From Antarcticirhabdus aurantiaca (GTDB lineage: Bacteria > Pseudomonadota > Alphaproteobacteria > Rhizobiales > Rhizobiaceae): DNA of 64,000 nt. The translations under genes and the position numbers were made by a program. Where the stretch lies: NCBI RefSeq assembly GCF_009765365.1, contig NZ_VTOM01000026.1, positions 33,453 through 97,452 on the forward strand, in the 5' to 3' direction. Under the pieces are notes generated by a model. The model did no database searches and was not told the DNA's origin. It saw nothing but the letters and a program-made list of their open reading frames with translations. Positions 13,196 to 21,839 of this stretch are shown here, piece by piece. Numbering within the stretch: the stretch's first letter is position 1; each line of letters starts with the position of its first letter.

Positions 13196-14103
13196 GCCTC
13201 GCCCTCGACACGCCCGCCGCCGCGTCCGCCGGTGCAACGCCGCCCCGGCCCCGCAGGAGGCTGCGCCCGGCCGATCGCCTCCACCGCGCGCTGTTCCACC
13301 TCGCCGGCATCCTCGTCGCGGTCCTGTTCCTCGCGCCGATCGCCTTCCTGGTGCTCGCCGCCTTCCGCCCGGCCGCCGAGGCGGTGAACCCGCCGCTGCC
13401 GCCCTGGCCGAAGGCGGGGCCGAGCCTCGACAGCTTCGCCCGGCTCGACGGCTTCGGCGAGGGCATCTGGCACTATGCCGGCAACTCGCTGATCGTCGCG
13501 CTCGCGACCGCCGCGCTGACCATCCTCGTCTCGGTGCTCGCCGGCTACGGCTTCTCGCGCTACCGCTTCCCCTTGAAGAGCCTCGTCTTCGTCATGATCC
13601 TCGCGACGATCATGGTGCCCTTCCAGTCGATCCTGACGCCGCTCTTCCTGGTGCTGGCCAAGCTCGGCCTCCAGAACACGCTGGTCGGCCTCGTCCTCAT
13701 CTACGTCACGCTGCAGCTGCCCTTTTCCGTCTTCATGATGCGGAACGCCTTCGACGCGATCCCCAAGGAGATCGAGGAGGCCGCGCGCATCGACGGGGTG
13801 CGGGGGCTCAAGCTCCTCCTTCGGGTGCTCACGCCGCTGGCGCTGCCCGGCATCGTTTCGGTCGGCCTCTTCGCCTTCCTCAACGCCTGGAACGAGTTCC
13901 TCGCCGCCCTCGTGTTCCTCACCGACGAGCGCAACTACACGCTCCCCGTCATGATGATGGTGGTGCGCCAGGGCCGCTTCGGCTCGATCGACTGGGGCGC
14001 GCTCCAGGCGGGCGTGACGCTGATGATGGTCCCCTGCCTCCTCCTGTTCCTGTCCCTCCAGCGCTTCTACATCCGCGGCCTGACGGCCGGCGCGGTGAAG
14101 TGA
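13192..14103 (+). CDS. ABC sugar transporter permease (MalG type)
   Basis: Second permease of the CUT1 importer, 303 residues, with a GTG start overlapping the previous stop. It has a proline-rich cytoplasmic N-terminus, a first membrane segment near residues 38-60 (LAGILVAVLFLAPIAFLVLAAF), a periplasmic loop with conserved NSLIVA, and the EAA loop EEAARIDGVRGLKLLLRVLTPLALPG. The MalG-type ending (LMMVPCLLLFLSLQRFYIRGLTAGAVK) is present. It pairs with the permease upstream and the UgpC-like ATPase at 16067. Confidence 0.9.
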   Translation: MSLALDTPAAASAGATPPRPRRRLRPADRLHRALFHLAGILVAVLFLAPIAFLVLAAFRPAAEAVNPPLPPWPKAGPSLDSFARLDGFGEGIWHYAGNSLIVALATAALTILVSVLAGYGFSRYRFPLKSLVFVMILATIMVPFQSILTPLFLVLAKLGLQNTLVGLVLIYVTLQLPFSVFMMRNAFDAIPKEIEEAARIDGVRGLKLLLRVLTPLALPGIVSVGLFAFLNAWNEFLAALVFLTDERNYTLPVMMMVVRQGRFGSIDWGALQAGVTLMMVPCLLLFLSLQRFYIRGLTAGAVK

Positions 14104-14123
14104 ACCACCGAAGGTCACATCCC

Positions 14124-16070
14124 ATGAACCAGCACGCCGACATCGCCCGCGACGCCGTTCGCCCGAAGTCGAAGTTCCGCCCGCCCGCCGTCCATCAGGT
14201 GCGCGTCGGGGGATTCTTCGGCCCGCGCATCGACACCGTCGCGACCGTCACCGCCCACACGCTGCTCGACCGCTGCATCGAAGCCGGCATGCTCGACCAG
14301 ATCGATCCGGACCGGCCCAATCCCGGCATCCGCATCCCGTTCCAGAACAACAGCACCGTTTCCACACAGATGTTCTGGGACTCCGACTTCGGCAAGAGCA
14401 TCGAGACGGCGGCCTATGCCCTGTTCCGCAAGCCCGACCCGGCCCTCGAAGCGCGCGTCGACGCGGTGATCGAGGCCTATGCGCGCCTCCAGGACGAGAA
14501 CGGCTACCTCAATTCCTGGTACCAGCGCATCCAGCCCGGCAAGCGCTGGACCAACCTGCGCGACTGCCACGAGCTCTACGACGCGGGGCACCTGATCGAG
14601 GGCGCCGTCGCCTACTACCACGCCACCGGCAAGCGCCGGCTGATGGACATCATGGCGCGCTACGCCGACCACATCATCGACGTCTTCGGCACCGGCGAGG
14701 GCGAGATCCCCGGTTATTGCGGGCATCCCGAGGTGGAGCTCGCCCTCGTCCGGCTCGGCCGCGCGACCGGCGAGCAGCGTTACCTGGACCTGGCGAAGTT
14801 CTTCGTCGACCAGCGCGGCCGCGCGCCGCACTATTTCGACCGCGAGGCCGAGAAGCGGGGCGAGGGGCCGAAGGACTACTACTTCGGCAGCCACGAATAC
14901 ACGCAGAGCCACGAGCCGGTGCGCGACCAGCGCCGCGTCGTCGGCCACGCGGTGCGGGCCGCCTATCTCTATTCCGGCATGGCCGACGTCTCCACCGAGT
15001 TCGGCGACGAGACGCTCCAGCCGGCGCTGCGCTCGCTCTGGGAGCACCTCACCGACAAGAACCTCTACGTGACCGGCGGCTTCGGGCCCTCGCACTTCAA
15101 CGAGGGCCTGACCTTCGACTACGACCTGCCCAACGAGACCGCCTATGCCGAGACCTGCGCGGCCGTGTCGCTGGTCTTCTGGGCGAGCCGGATGCTCGGC
15201 CCCGGGCCGGACCGCGCCTATGCCGACGTGATGGAGCGGGCGCTCTACAACGGCGCGCTTGCCGGGCTCTCGCTGGACGGGACGACCTTCTTCTACGAAA
15301 ATCCGCTGGAAAGCCGCGGCGGCCACCATCGCTGGCGCTGGCACCGCTGCCCCTGCTGCCCGCCCAACATCGCCCGCCTCGTCGCCTCGGTCGGCACCTA
15401 CATCTACGGCGAGGCCGAGAACGAGATCGCCGTCCACCTCTACTGCGAGAGCATCGCCGAGCTGGAGGCGGCGGGCATCAAGGTGCGGATCGCGCAGGAG
15501 ACGCGCTACCCCGCCGACGGCGCGGTGCGCCTGACCGTCGACCTGGCCTCGCCGGCCGAGTTCGCCCTGCATCTGCGCCTGCCGGGCTGGTCGCCCGGCG
15601 TGTCGGTGCACGTCAACCGCGAGCCGGTGGATCTCGCGGCCGGCACGGCGAACGGCTACCTGACGCTGCGCCGCGTCTGGGCCGCGGGCGACGTCGTCGA
15701 GCTCGACATCGACATGCCGGTCGAGCGCCTGCGCGCCCACCCCAAGGTCGGCGCCGACCAGGGGCGCGTCGCGCTCCAGCGCGGGCCGCTCGTCTACTGC
15801 CTGGAGGAGGCCGACAACGGCGCCTTCCTGAACTCCGTGGTGCTGCGGCCGGGCAGCGCCTTCCGCTGCGAGCCGGCCGAGGACCTCGGCGGGGCGGTGG
15901 CGCTGGTCGCGGAGGCTTCGCGCGAGGCGGCCGACGCAGGAGGGCCGCTCTACCGGACCGAGGCCCCTTCGCGCGCCGCGGCTACCATCCTCGCCGTGCC
16001 CTACTATGCCTGGGACAACCGGGCGCCGGGCGAGATGCTGGTCTGGATCCGGCAGGAGGAGGGGGCGTGA
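14124..16070 (+). CDS. GH127 glycoside hydrolase (beta-L-arabinofuranosidase-like)
   Basis: Retaining glycosidase of family GH127 (former DUF1680), whose characterised member HypBA1 releases L-arabinose from beta-1,2-linked arabinofuranosides using a zinc-bound cysteine nucleophile. The 648 residues show the alpha/alpha-barrel signature (YLNSWYQRIQPGKRWTNLRDCHELYDAGHLIEGA), the Glu/Cys pair in NETAYAETCAAV and the cysteine cluster in WHRCPCCPPNIAR that supply zinc ligands and nucleophile in the family. There is no signal peptide, so it should act in the cytoplasm on imported di- or oligosaccharides. The start at 14124 was chosen over an in-frame upstream ATG because of AAGG spacing. Other GH127 specificities are possible. 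Confidence 0.85.
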   Translation: MNQHADIARDAVRPKSKFRPPAVHQVRVGGFFGPRIDTVATVTAHTLLDRCIEAGMLDQIDPDRPNPGIRIPFQNNSTVSTQMFWDSDFGKSIETAAYALFRKPDPALEARVDAVIEAYARLQDENGYLNSWYQRIQPGKRWTNLRDCHELYDAGHLIEGAVAYYHATGKRRLMDIMARYADHIIDVFGTGEGEIPGYCGHPEVELALVRLGRATGEQRYLDLAKFFVDQRGRAPHYFDREAEKRGEGPKDYYFGSHEYTQSHEPVRDQRRVVGHAVRAAYLYSGMADVSTEFGDETLQPALRSLWEHLTDKNLYVTGGFGPSHFNEGLTFDYDLPNETAYAETCAAVSLVFWASRMLGPGPDRAYADVMERALYNGALAGLSLDGTTFFYENPLESRGGHHRWRWHRCPCCPPNIARLVASVGTYIYGEAENEIAVHLYCESIAELEAAGIKVRIAQETRYPADGAVRLTVDLASPAEFALHLRLPGWSPGVSVHVNREPVDLAAGTANGYLTLRRVWAAGDVVELDIDMPVERLRAHPKVGADQGRVALQRGPLVYCLEEADNGAFLNSVVLRPGSAFRCEPAEDLGGAVALVAEASREAADAGGPLYRTEAPSRAAATILAVPYYAWDNRAPGEMLVWIRQEEGA

Positions 16071-17164
16071 GCGCGCCGGCGCGCCACCCGGCGGCCAGGG
16101 CGGGCGGGCTGGAGCTGCGGGGCGTGTCGAAGAGCTTCGGCGCCGTCGAGGTGCTGAAAAACATCGACCTCGACATCCGCCCGGGCGAGTTCGTGGTCTT
16201 CGTCGGGCCCTCCGGCTGCGGAAAGTCGACGCTGCTGCGCACCATCGCGGGGCTCGAGGAGGTGAGCGAGGGCGAGATCGCCATCGGCGGGCGCGACGTC
16301 ACCGATGTCGACCCCTCGCGCCGCGGCATCGCGATGGTGTTCCAGTCCTACGCGCTCTACCCCCACATGACGGTGGCGGAGAACATGGGCTTCGGCCTGC
16401 GCATGGCCGGCCGCCCGAAGGCCGCGGTCGCGCGCGATGTCGGGGCGGCCGCCGAGATCCTGCACCTCCAGCCGCTTCTCGACCGCAAGCCCGGCCAGCT
16501 CTCCGGCGGCCAGCGCCAGCGCGTCGCCATCGGCCGGGCGATCGTGCGCGATCCGCAGGTGTTTCTGTTCGACGAGCCGCTCTCCAACCTCGACGCGGAG
16601 CTGCGCGTCGAGATGCGCATCGAGATCGCCAAGCTGCACCGCCGTCTCGGCAACACGATGATCTACGTCACCCACGACCAGACCGAGGCGATGACCCTCG
16701 CGGACCGGATCGTGGTCCTGCGCGCCGGCCGCGTCGAGCAGGTCGGCTCGCCCGCCGCGCTCTACGACGATCCCGACAACCTCTTCGTCGCGGGCTTCAT
16801 CGGTTCTCCCAAGATGAACGTCCTCGACGCCCGCCTGGAGGGGGCAAGCCTCCTCGTCGGCGACAGCCGCCTGCCGGCGCCTGCGCTCGGCACCCGCGCC
16901 GGCCCGGGGCTCGACGTCAAGCTCGGCATCCGCCCCGAGCACCTGCGCCCGGCGCGCGAGAACGAGCCCGGCCTTCCCTTCACCGTCGACTTCGCCGAGT
17001 TCCTCGGCGGCACGACCTATCTCTATGGCCAATGCGGCCCGGATCTTTCGCTCGTGGTCGAGGCCGGCCGGGGCCCCGTGCCGGCCGCCGGCACGAGCCT
17101 CGCAATTGCCTGCGACCCGAGCGACATGCGCGTCTTCGACGCCTCGGGCAAGCGGCTGCGGTGA
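16067..17164 (+). CDS. ABC sugar transporter ATPase (UgpC/MsmK type)
   Basis: Energises the CUT1 importer. It has 365 residues and a GTG start overlapping the GH127 stop by 4 bases. Walker A is GPSGCGKST, the signature LSGGQRQR and Walker B VFLFDEPLSNLDAELR, with a switch histidine in VTHDQTEAM. The C-terminal MalK-type regulatory OB domain is present (LGIRPEHLRPARENE; FLGGTTYLYGQC). It is the last gene of the arabinofuranoside operon. ATPases of this class are often shared between several CUT1 importers. Confidence 0.93.
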   Translation: MSAPARHPAARAGGLELRGVSKSFGAVEVLKNIDLDIRPGEFVVFVGPSGCGKSTLLRTIAGLEEVSEGEIAIGGRDVTDVDPSRRGIAMVFQSYALYPHMTVAENMGFGLRMAGRPKAAVARDVGAAAEILHLQPLLDRKPGQLSGGQRQRVAIGRAIVRDPQVFLFDEPLSNLDAELRVEMRIEIAKLHRRLGNTMIYVTHDQTEAMTLADRIVVLRAGRVEQVGSPAALYDDPDNLFVAGFIGSPKMNVLDARLEGASLLVGDSRLPAPALGTRAGPGLDVKLGIRPEHLRPARENEPGLPFTVDFAEFLGGTTYLYGQCGPDLSLVVEAGRGPVPAAGTSLAIACDPSDMRVFDASGKRLR

Positions 17165-17408
17165 CGGGTCGACGGCGCGCCGGAATGAAACCGCCGAGCT
17201 GCTTCAGTTTCCCCGCCGCTCCGCGAGACGAAAGAGGAGGCGAGGGGAGGGGGCAGGCCGCCAGCTTGACGGAAGCGTTCAAGCCCCGATGCCCGATCCC
17301 TTTCGCCTCGCGGCTCCCGTTCCGTCGAAGCCGCGCTCCCGACGGGAGGTCGCGACGCGATCGCGCCCTATCTCGTCCTCAGGTCGGTATCGGTGCGGAG
17401 AACCATCC

Positions 17409-17636
17409 TTGAGCATCCCGGACGAAGTCGAGAAGCTGTACGCGCTGGAGGTCGAGGCGGTGCCGGGCGAGCCGGAAGGATGGCACTGGCGCATCCGGAG
17501 CCGCGAGGCGGGAACCGTCGAGCGCGAGGGGCCGATGGCCTATGCCAGCGAGGCGGACGCCTTCGAGGCGGGCAAGGAAGCCCTGGAGAAGCACGCACGC
17601 TACAAGCTTCTCGGCACGCTCGACGACTGGACCTGA
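17409..17636 (+). CDS. small conserved-looking protein of unknown function
   Basis: An open frame of 75 residues starting at TTG (LSIPDEVEKLYALEVEA), with GGAG 9 bases upstream. It has strong GC3 bias and an acidic composition (AYASEADAFEAGKEALEKHARYKLLGTLDDWT). The pattern of a short beta-rich first half (GWHWRIRSREAGTV) and a helical second half looks like a real folded protein, but no family is recognised. It sits between the sugar operon and the flagellin gene, facing the same way. The start codon is the least certain part. Confidence 0.5.
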   Translation: MSIPDEVEKLYALEVEAVPGEPEGWHWRIRSREAGTVEREGPMAYASEADAFEAGKEALEKHARYKLLGTLDDWT

Positions 17637-17725
17637 GCGCGGGGCGAAACGAAGTCTGCGTGACCGATCCGAGCGCCGGTTAGGCAATTCTTCACCGTCG
17701 ACGACTAGCTTCAGCTCATCGGCAG

Positions 17726-17811
17726 CGACCGCGATGCAGCGGTCGAGGAGATGCATCCGCTCTGCCGATCGCGGCCAGGCCGCATGTCCCTACGTGTTAC
17801 GTATCAGGGAC
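17726..17811 (+). promoter_or_regulatory. structured leader of the flagellin gene
   Basis: Two hairpins precede the flagellin ATG. One is CGACCGC/GCGGTCG with a 6-base loop (17726-17745). The other pairs GTCCC (17786-17790) with GGGAC (17807-17811), continuing as TACGT/ACGTA (17791-17803) with a 3-base loop and a TCA bulge. The second stem covers AGGGA, the only Shine-Dalgarno-like bases before the start. This is what one expects if translation is gated, as FlbT does on flagellin leaders in Caulobacter and rhizobia; the gating is inferred. Confidence 0.5.
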
Positions 17812-17821
17812 TTCCCCAAAC

Positions 17822-20338
17822 ATGACCAGCGTGAACACCAACGCGGCCGCCCTTACGGCGCTGCGCACCCTCCAGCAGACCAACAATGCCATGGATGCGA
17901 CCCAGAATCGCATCTCCACCGGCTACAAGATCGGCGAGGCCAAGGATAACGCGGCCTACTGGTCGATCTCCACGACCCTGAAGTCCGACAACAAGTCGCT
18001 CGCGACCGTCAAGGACGCGCTCGGCCTCGGCGCCGCCACCGTCGACGTCGCTTACGAAGCTCTGAACTCGACCAAGGACGTTCTGGACGAGCTCTCCGCC
18101 AAAATCACTTCGGCACGCCAGGAAGGCATCGACCGCACCAAGCTGCAGCAGGAGATCAAGGATCTCCAGAACCAGCTCAAGTCGATCGCCGGCGGCGCCT
18201 CGTTCTCGGGCGAGAACTGGCTCTCGGTCGACTCGTCCAACAACTCGACCTATAGCGCCTCCAAGGAGGTCGTCGCCTCCTTCTCGCGCTCGGCAAGCGG
18301 CTCGATCTCGATCGGTACTATCTCCGTCGACATCTCGGACGTGAAGCTCTTCGACGCCAACGCCAACGCCAACGGCATCCTCGACGGTCAGGTCTCTCTC
18401 GGCCTCGGCTTCGGCGGCAATGCGGCTTCCGGTCCGGCTCCGGCCAAGCAGGGCCTCGACACCGCCGTCTCGACGGCCGGCTTCTCGGTCGGCACCGTCA
18501 AGGCCGGTGAGGTCACCCTCGGCACCTGGAGCGCGACCGGCGCTGACGTCAACGACTCGCTGACCTTCAACATCGCCGTCGACGGTGGTGCGCCGGCTGC
18601 GGTTCGCGTCGCCCTGACCAACGTCGCCACGCGCGCTACGTTTGAAACCGACCTCAACAATGCGATCGATGCCGCCGTCGGCGCTGGCCGCGTCACGGCC
18701 ACGATCGACCCCACGACAAACAAGATTAAGTTCACGTCGGACGCCACTGGCGCTGGTTCCTCCATTGCGGTCACCAGCCTTGCGGCCGTGGACGGTGACG
18801 GCGTGACCACCTCCAACCTCGGCATGGTCCCGAACGGCGGCTTCGGCACGTCCGCGGCGGCGACGACCGGCCCGGTCAACGCCCTCACGGCTACCGCCTC
18901 GCAGGATGTCGGCGACTCTCTGAAGTTCCGCTTCCAGTACGACGGCGAGACCTACGAGACGACCGTTGCTCTGACCAACGGCGGCGTTGCCGCCACCGCC
19001 GCCTTCGCCACCGATCTGAAGACCGCCATCGCGTCGGCGACGAAGATCAGCGACGGCACCATCCTCGGCGCCGGTAAGGTCAACGTCGTGGCCGATATCA
19101 CGGGCGGTGCCGAGAAGCTGACCTTCTCGACCGTCGGCGAGGGTCCGAACAAGAACTTCGGCATCCTGTCGCAGACCTTCATCGATACCGACAACGACGG
19201 CACCCTCTCGACGCAGTCGCATCTCGGCGCCCACATCACTGCGGGCGTGGTGGCAGGCTCCGGTACCTCGAAGAACATCGACTTCACCTACGACGCCACC
19301 GGCTACGACGCCGGCGACCGCCTGCAGTTCGAAGTCACGCTCTACACGCCGGATGCGGTGACCGGCGCGCCGATCGCCAACAAGAAGACGGTGACGATCG
19401 CTTCGGCCGCCAACGTCACCGACATGAAGAACAACCTTCAGTCGGCCTTCGATACGGCCTATGGCGCCGGTAAGGTGACGGTTGCGAACCCAGCGGGTAA
19501 CACGATCCGCTTCAACACGACGGCCCTGGGCTCCGGCGCGGGTATTGCCTTCGACAACTTCGTCTCGCTCGACGGCAACGGCGCCGTTAGCTCGACCGCC
19601 GGCTTCCTGACGGCGAACGTTTCGAACGCCGGCCGCGATGCTGTGGCGACTGCCACGAACGCGTCGGCCCTGGCCGGCTCGACCTTCTCCGGTCCGATGG
19701 TGTTCGATGACGGGGACGCGCTCACCTTCGATCTCGCGATCGACGGCGGCACGGCGACGAAGGTGACGATCAACAAGGCGACTGTCGACGCGGCCCTCGG
19801 CGGCTCCGCCGGCACCGTGTCCTCGGGCACCCAATTCGCCACCGTCGTCAACAAGGCTCTTCAGAATGCCGGCCTCGCCGCGGCGGTCACCGCCTCGGAC
19901 GTCAGCGGCAACCTGAAGCTGACGAAGGCGACGGCCGGCGACGGCAGCCTGGCGATCTCGAACGTCGTCAACACGTCTGGCTCGAACACGGTCTCGGTCG
20001 TGGACATTGACCTCACCAGCGTCGCGTTCACCTCGCTGACGACCTCGCAGCAGAAGCAGGCGATCGAAGCCTACGTCAACATCGTTGACTCGGCCGCCAA
20101 GAGCGTAACGGCCGCCGCCGCCAAGCTCGGCTCCACGGCCAAGCGCATCGACCTCCAGAAGGAGTTCGCGCAGACGCTGATGGACACGATCGAGAAGGGC
20201 GTCGGCAACCTCGTGGACGCCGACATGTCGGAAGAGTCGACCAAGCTCCAGGCTCTGCAGGTCAAGCAGCAGCTCGGCGTGCAGGCGCTCTCGATCGCCA
20301 ACCAGTCGGCCCAGCAGCTCCTCCGCCTCTTCCAGTAA
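17822..20338 (+). CDS. flagellin with enlarged repeat-containing central region
   Basis: Subunit of the flagellar filament, 838 residues against roughly 300-500 for most alphaproteobacterial flagellins. Residues 1-140 form the conserved D0/D1 helices (NTNAAALTALRTLQQTN, RISTGYKIGEAKDNAAYWSI). Residues 735-838 form the C-terminal counterpart, ending in LGVQALSIANQSAQQLLRLF. Between them lies a Gly/Ala/Thr/Asp-rich exposed region with four degenerate repeats (residues about 244-713). There is no cysteine. A structured leader precedes it and a clear terminator follows, so it is probably monocistronic. Family call is certain; which filament it forms is unknown. Confidence 0.93.
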   Translation: MTSVNTNAAALTALRTLQQTNNAMDATQNRISTGYKIGEAKDNAAYWSISTTLKSDNKSLATVKDALGLGAATVDVAYEALNSTKDVLDELSAKITSARQEGIDRTKLQQEIKDLQNQLKSIAGGASFSGENWLSVDSSNNSTYSASKEVVASFSRSASGSISIGTISVDISDVKLFDANANANGILDGQVSLGLGFGGNAASGPAPAKQGLDTAVSTAGFSVGTVKAGEVTLGTWSATGADVNDSLTFNIAVDGGAPAAVRVALTNVATRATFETDLNNAIDAAVGAGRVTATIDPTTNKIKFTSDATGAGSSIAVTSLAAVDGDGVTTSNLGMVPNGGFGTSAAATTGPVNALTATASQDVGDSLKFRFQYDGETYETTVALTNGGVAATAAFATDLKTAIASATKISDGTILGAGKVNVVADITGGAEKLTFSTVGEGPNKNFGILSQTFIDTDNDGTLSTQSHLGAHITAGVVAGSGTSKNIDFTYDATGYDAGDRLQFEVTLYTPDAVTGAPIANKKTVTIASAANVTDMKNNLQSAFDTAYGAGKVTVANPAGNTIRFNTTALGSGAGIAFDNFVSLDGNGAVSSTAGFLTANVSNAGRDAVATATNASALAGSTFSGPMVFDDGDALTFDLAIDGGTATKVTINKATVDAALGGSAGTVSSGTQFATVVNKALQNAGLAAAVTASDVSGNLKLTKATAGDGSLAISNVVNTSGSNTVSVVDIDLTSVAFTSLTTSQQKQAIEAYVNIVDSAAKSVTAAAAKLGSTAKRIDLQKEFAQTLMDTIEKGVGNLVDADMSEESTKLQALQVKQQLGVQALSIANQSAQQLLRLFQ
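18551..19960 (+). repeat. four degenerate repeats inside the flagellin surface domain
   Basis: Protein-level repeats of about 110-135 residues. Each opens with a GD-L-F box (NDSLTFNIAVDGG 244, GDSLKFRFQYDGE 364, GDRLQFEVTLYTP 498, GDALTFDLAIDGG 631). A helix follows (FETDLNNAIDAAVGAGRV 274; FATDLKTAI 395; MKNNLQSAFDTAYGAGKV 535; FATVVNKAL 672). Each ends with a strand pair (KIKFTSDATGAG 301; KLTFSTVGEGP 432; TIRFNTTALGSG 561; NLKLTKATAGDG 697). This suggests serial duplication of one beta-rich surface domain. Confidence 0.8.
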
Positions 20339-20390
20339 GCGGCGAAGGCATTGCCGGTCGCATCCTCGCGGTGCGGCCGGAGCATCGGCA

Positions 20391-20425
20391 CCCTCGGATC
20401 TCGCGATCCGGGGGTTTCTTCGTTT
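20391..20425 (+). terminator. Rho-independent terminator of the flagellin gene
   Basis: CCCTCGGATC/GATCCGGGGG 10-bp stem (one G-T pair) with a TCGC loop, followed by TTTCTTCGTTT. It lies 52 bases after the flagellin stop and just beyond the convergent pqqE stop. Confidence 0.85.
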
Positions 20426-20430
20426 GACGG

Positions 20431-21549
20431 TTATCGCGTCAGCTCGCCGGCCCGCGCTCCGCCGATGCGGCGGGGGTGGATGGTGGCTTCGGCGCTCGCG
20501 GCGTCGCTCTCGGCGAGGGCCAGGACGTGGGCGTGGAGGGGCGACAAGGAGCAGGCGGGGTCGGTCTCGGTCGGGTCGCCCGTCAGGGCCATGGCCTGGC
20601 AGCGGCAGCCGCCGAAGTCGATGTCGCGCCGCTCGCAGCCGCGGCAGCGCTCGTTCATCCAGCCGGTGCCGCGATAGGCCTCGAAGGCGGGCGAGCGGTT
20701 CCAGATCTCGGTCAAGGGAAGCCGGGCGGCGTTGTCGAAGCGCAGGCCGGGGATCGAGGCCGCGGCGTGGCAGGGCATCGCCGTGCCGTCGGGCGTGATC
20801 ATGAAGGCGTCGCGCGCCCAGCCGCCCATGCAGGCCTTGGGGAAGCTCGCATAATAGTCCGGCGCGACGAAGTCGATGGCGAGAACGCCGCGCAGCGCCG
20901 CGCGGGCGGCCTCCACGATCCCGATCTGCCGCTCCACCGCTTCGCGCGGCGGCATCAGCGCCGGCCGGTTCAGGAGCGCCCAGCCGTAATACTGGACATT
21001 GGCGATCTCCAGGCGCTCCGCCCCGAGCTCGAGCGCGAGGTCGATGAACAGCTCGACCTCCTCGATGTTGCGCCGGTGGATCGGCGCGTTGACGGTGAGG
21101 GGCAGGCCTGCCGCCCGCACGGCGCGCGCGGCGGCGAGCTTCTTCTCGTGGCTCCCGCGCAGGCGCCCGATCGCCTCCGTCGTTTCCGGGCGGGCGCCCT
21201 GGAACGAGATCTGCACGTGATCGAGCCCGGCCGCGGCCAGCCGCGCCGTCAGCGTCTCGTCGAGGCCGACGCCGGCGGTGATGAGGTTGGAATAGAGGCC
21301 GCGCGAGGCCAGCACGCCCACGAGCTCGGCGAGGTCGGGCCGCAGGATCGGCTCGCCGCCCGACAGGTGAACCTGGAGGATGCCGAGATCGGCCGCCTGC
21401 TCGAAGATCGATCGCCACTCGGCGGTGCCGAGCTCCTTGTCGGCCTTCAACAGTTCGAGCGGGTTCGAGCAGTAGGCGCATTGCAGCGTGCAGCGGTGGG
21501 TGAGCTCGGCGAGGATGCCGATCGGAAGGCCGGGTCCCGCCTCGCTCAC
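20431..21549 (-). CDS. pqqE: PQQ biosynthesis radical SAM enzyme PqqE
   Basis: Forms the Glu-Tyr carbon-carbon crosslink in the PqqA peptide, the first step of pyrroloquinoline quinone synthesis. It has 372 residues and starts at GTG, overlapping the pqqD stop by 4 bases. The radical-SAM cluster cysteines are C20, C24 and C27 (CTLQCAYC), with the SAM-binding GGEP in HLSGGEPILRPD. A C-terminal SPASM region with extra cysteines (CHAA ... CRGCERRDIDFGGCRCQ) binds auxiliary Fe-S clusters. It is the last gene of pqqABCDE and converges on the flagellin gene. Confidence 0.96.
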   Translation of the reverse strand: MSEAGPGLPIGILAELTHRCTLQCAYCSNPLELLKADKELGTAEWRSIFEQAADLGILQVHLSGGEPILRPDLAELVGVLASRGLYSNLITAGVGLDETLTARLAAAGLDHVQISFQGARPETTEAIGRLRGSHEKKLAAARAVRAAGLPLTVNAPIHRRNIEEVELFIDLALELGAERLEIANVQYYGWALLNRPALMPPREAVERQIGIVEAARAALRGVLAIDFVAPDYYASFPKACMGGWARDAFMITPDGTAMPCHAAASIPGLRFDNAARLPLTEIWNRSPAFEAYRGTGWMNERCRGCERRDIDFGGCRCQAMALTGDPTETDPACSLSPLHAHVLALAESDAASAEATIHPRRIGGARAGELTR

Positions 21550-21839
21550 AGCCGCACCACCATGCGATCGCTCCAGTCCTGCAGGAAGGCCAGCACGTCG
21601 GCCAGCACCTCGTCCTCGTCCGCCTCGTAGTCGAGGGCCAGTGATCTGGCGATCGCACCGGCCTCCGACCGGCCGTCGCAGCGGCGCAGAATCGCCAGGC
21701 TGATCTCGTCGGGCCAGAGCACCTTTTCCGGCGACAACAGCGCCCAGGCGCCGCGCCGCTCGTCGAAGTGCATGCGCACGTGGCGCGGCAGGGCCGGCCG
21801 CGACTGCGCGCCGGCGATCGGGCGCTGCGGCCGGGTCAT
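21546..21839 (-). CDS. pqqD: PqqA-binding chaperone PqqD
   Basis: Small peptide chaperone that binds PqqA and presents it to PqqE. It has 97 residues, with the family's HVRMHFDERRGAWALLSPEKVLWPDE segment and a following helical half. The start overlaps the pqqC stop (ATGA) and the stop overlaps the pqqE start (GTGA). In Methylobacterium pqqC and pqqD are fused; here they are separate. Confidence 0.93.
   Translation of the reverse strand: MTRPQRPIAGAQSRPALPRHVRMHFDERRGAWALLSPEKVLWPDEISLAILRRCDGRSEAGAIARSLALDYEADEDEVLADVLAFLQDWSDRMVVRL

Noticed and set aside
17804..21658. Very long minus-strand open frame across the flagellin gene and into pqqE
   Set aside because: It is antisense to flagellin and out of frame with pqqE. 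Its length follows from high GC and the lack of stop codons, not from coding.
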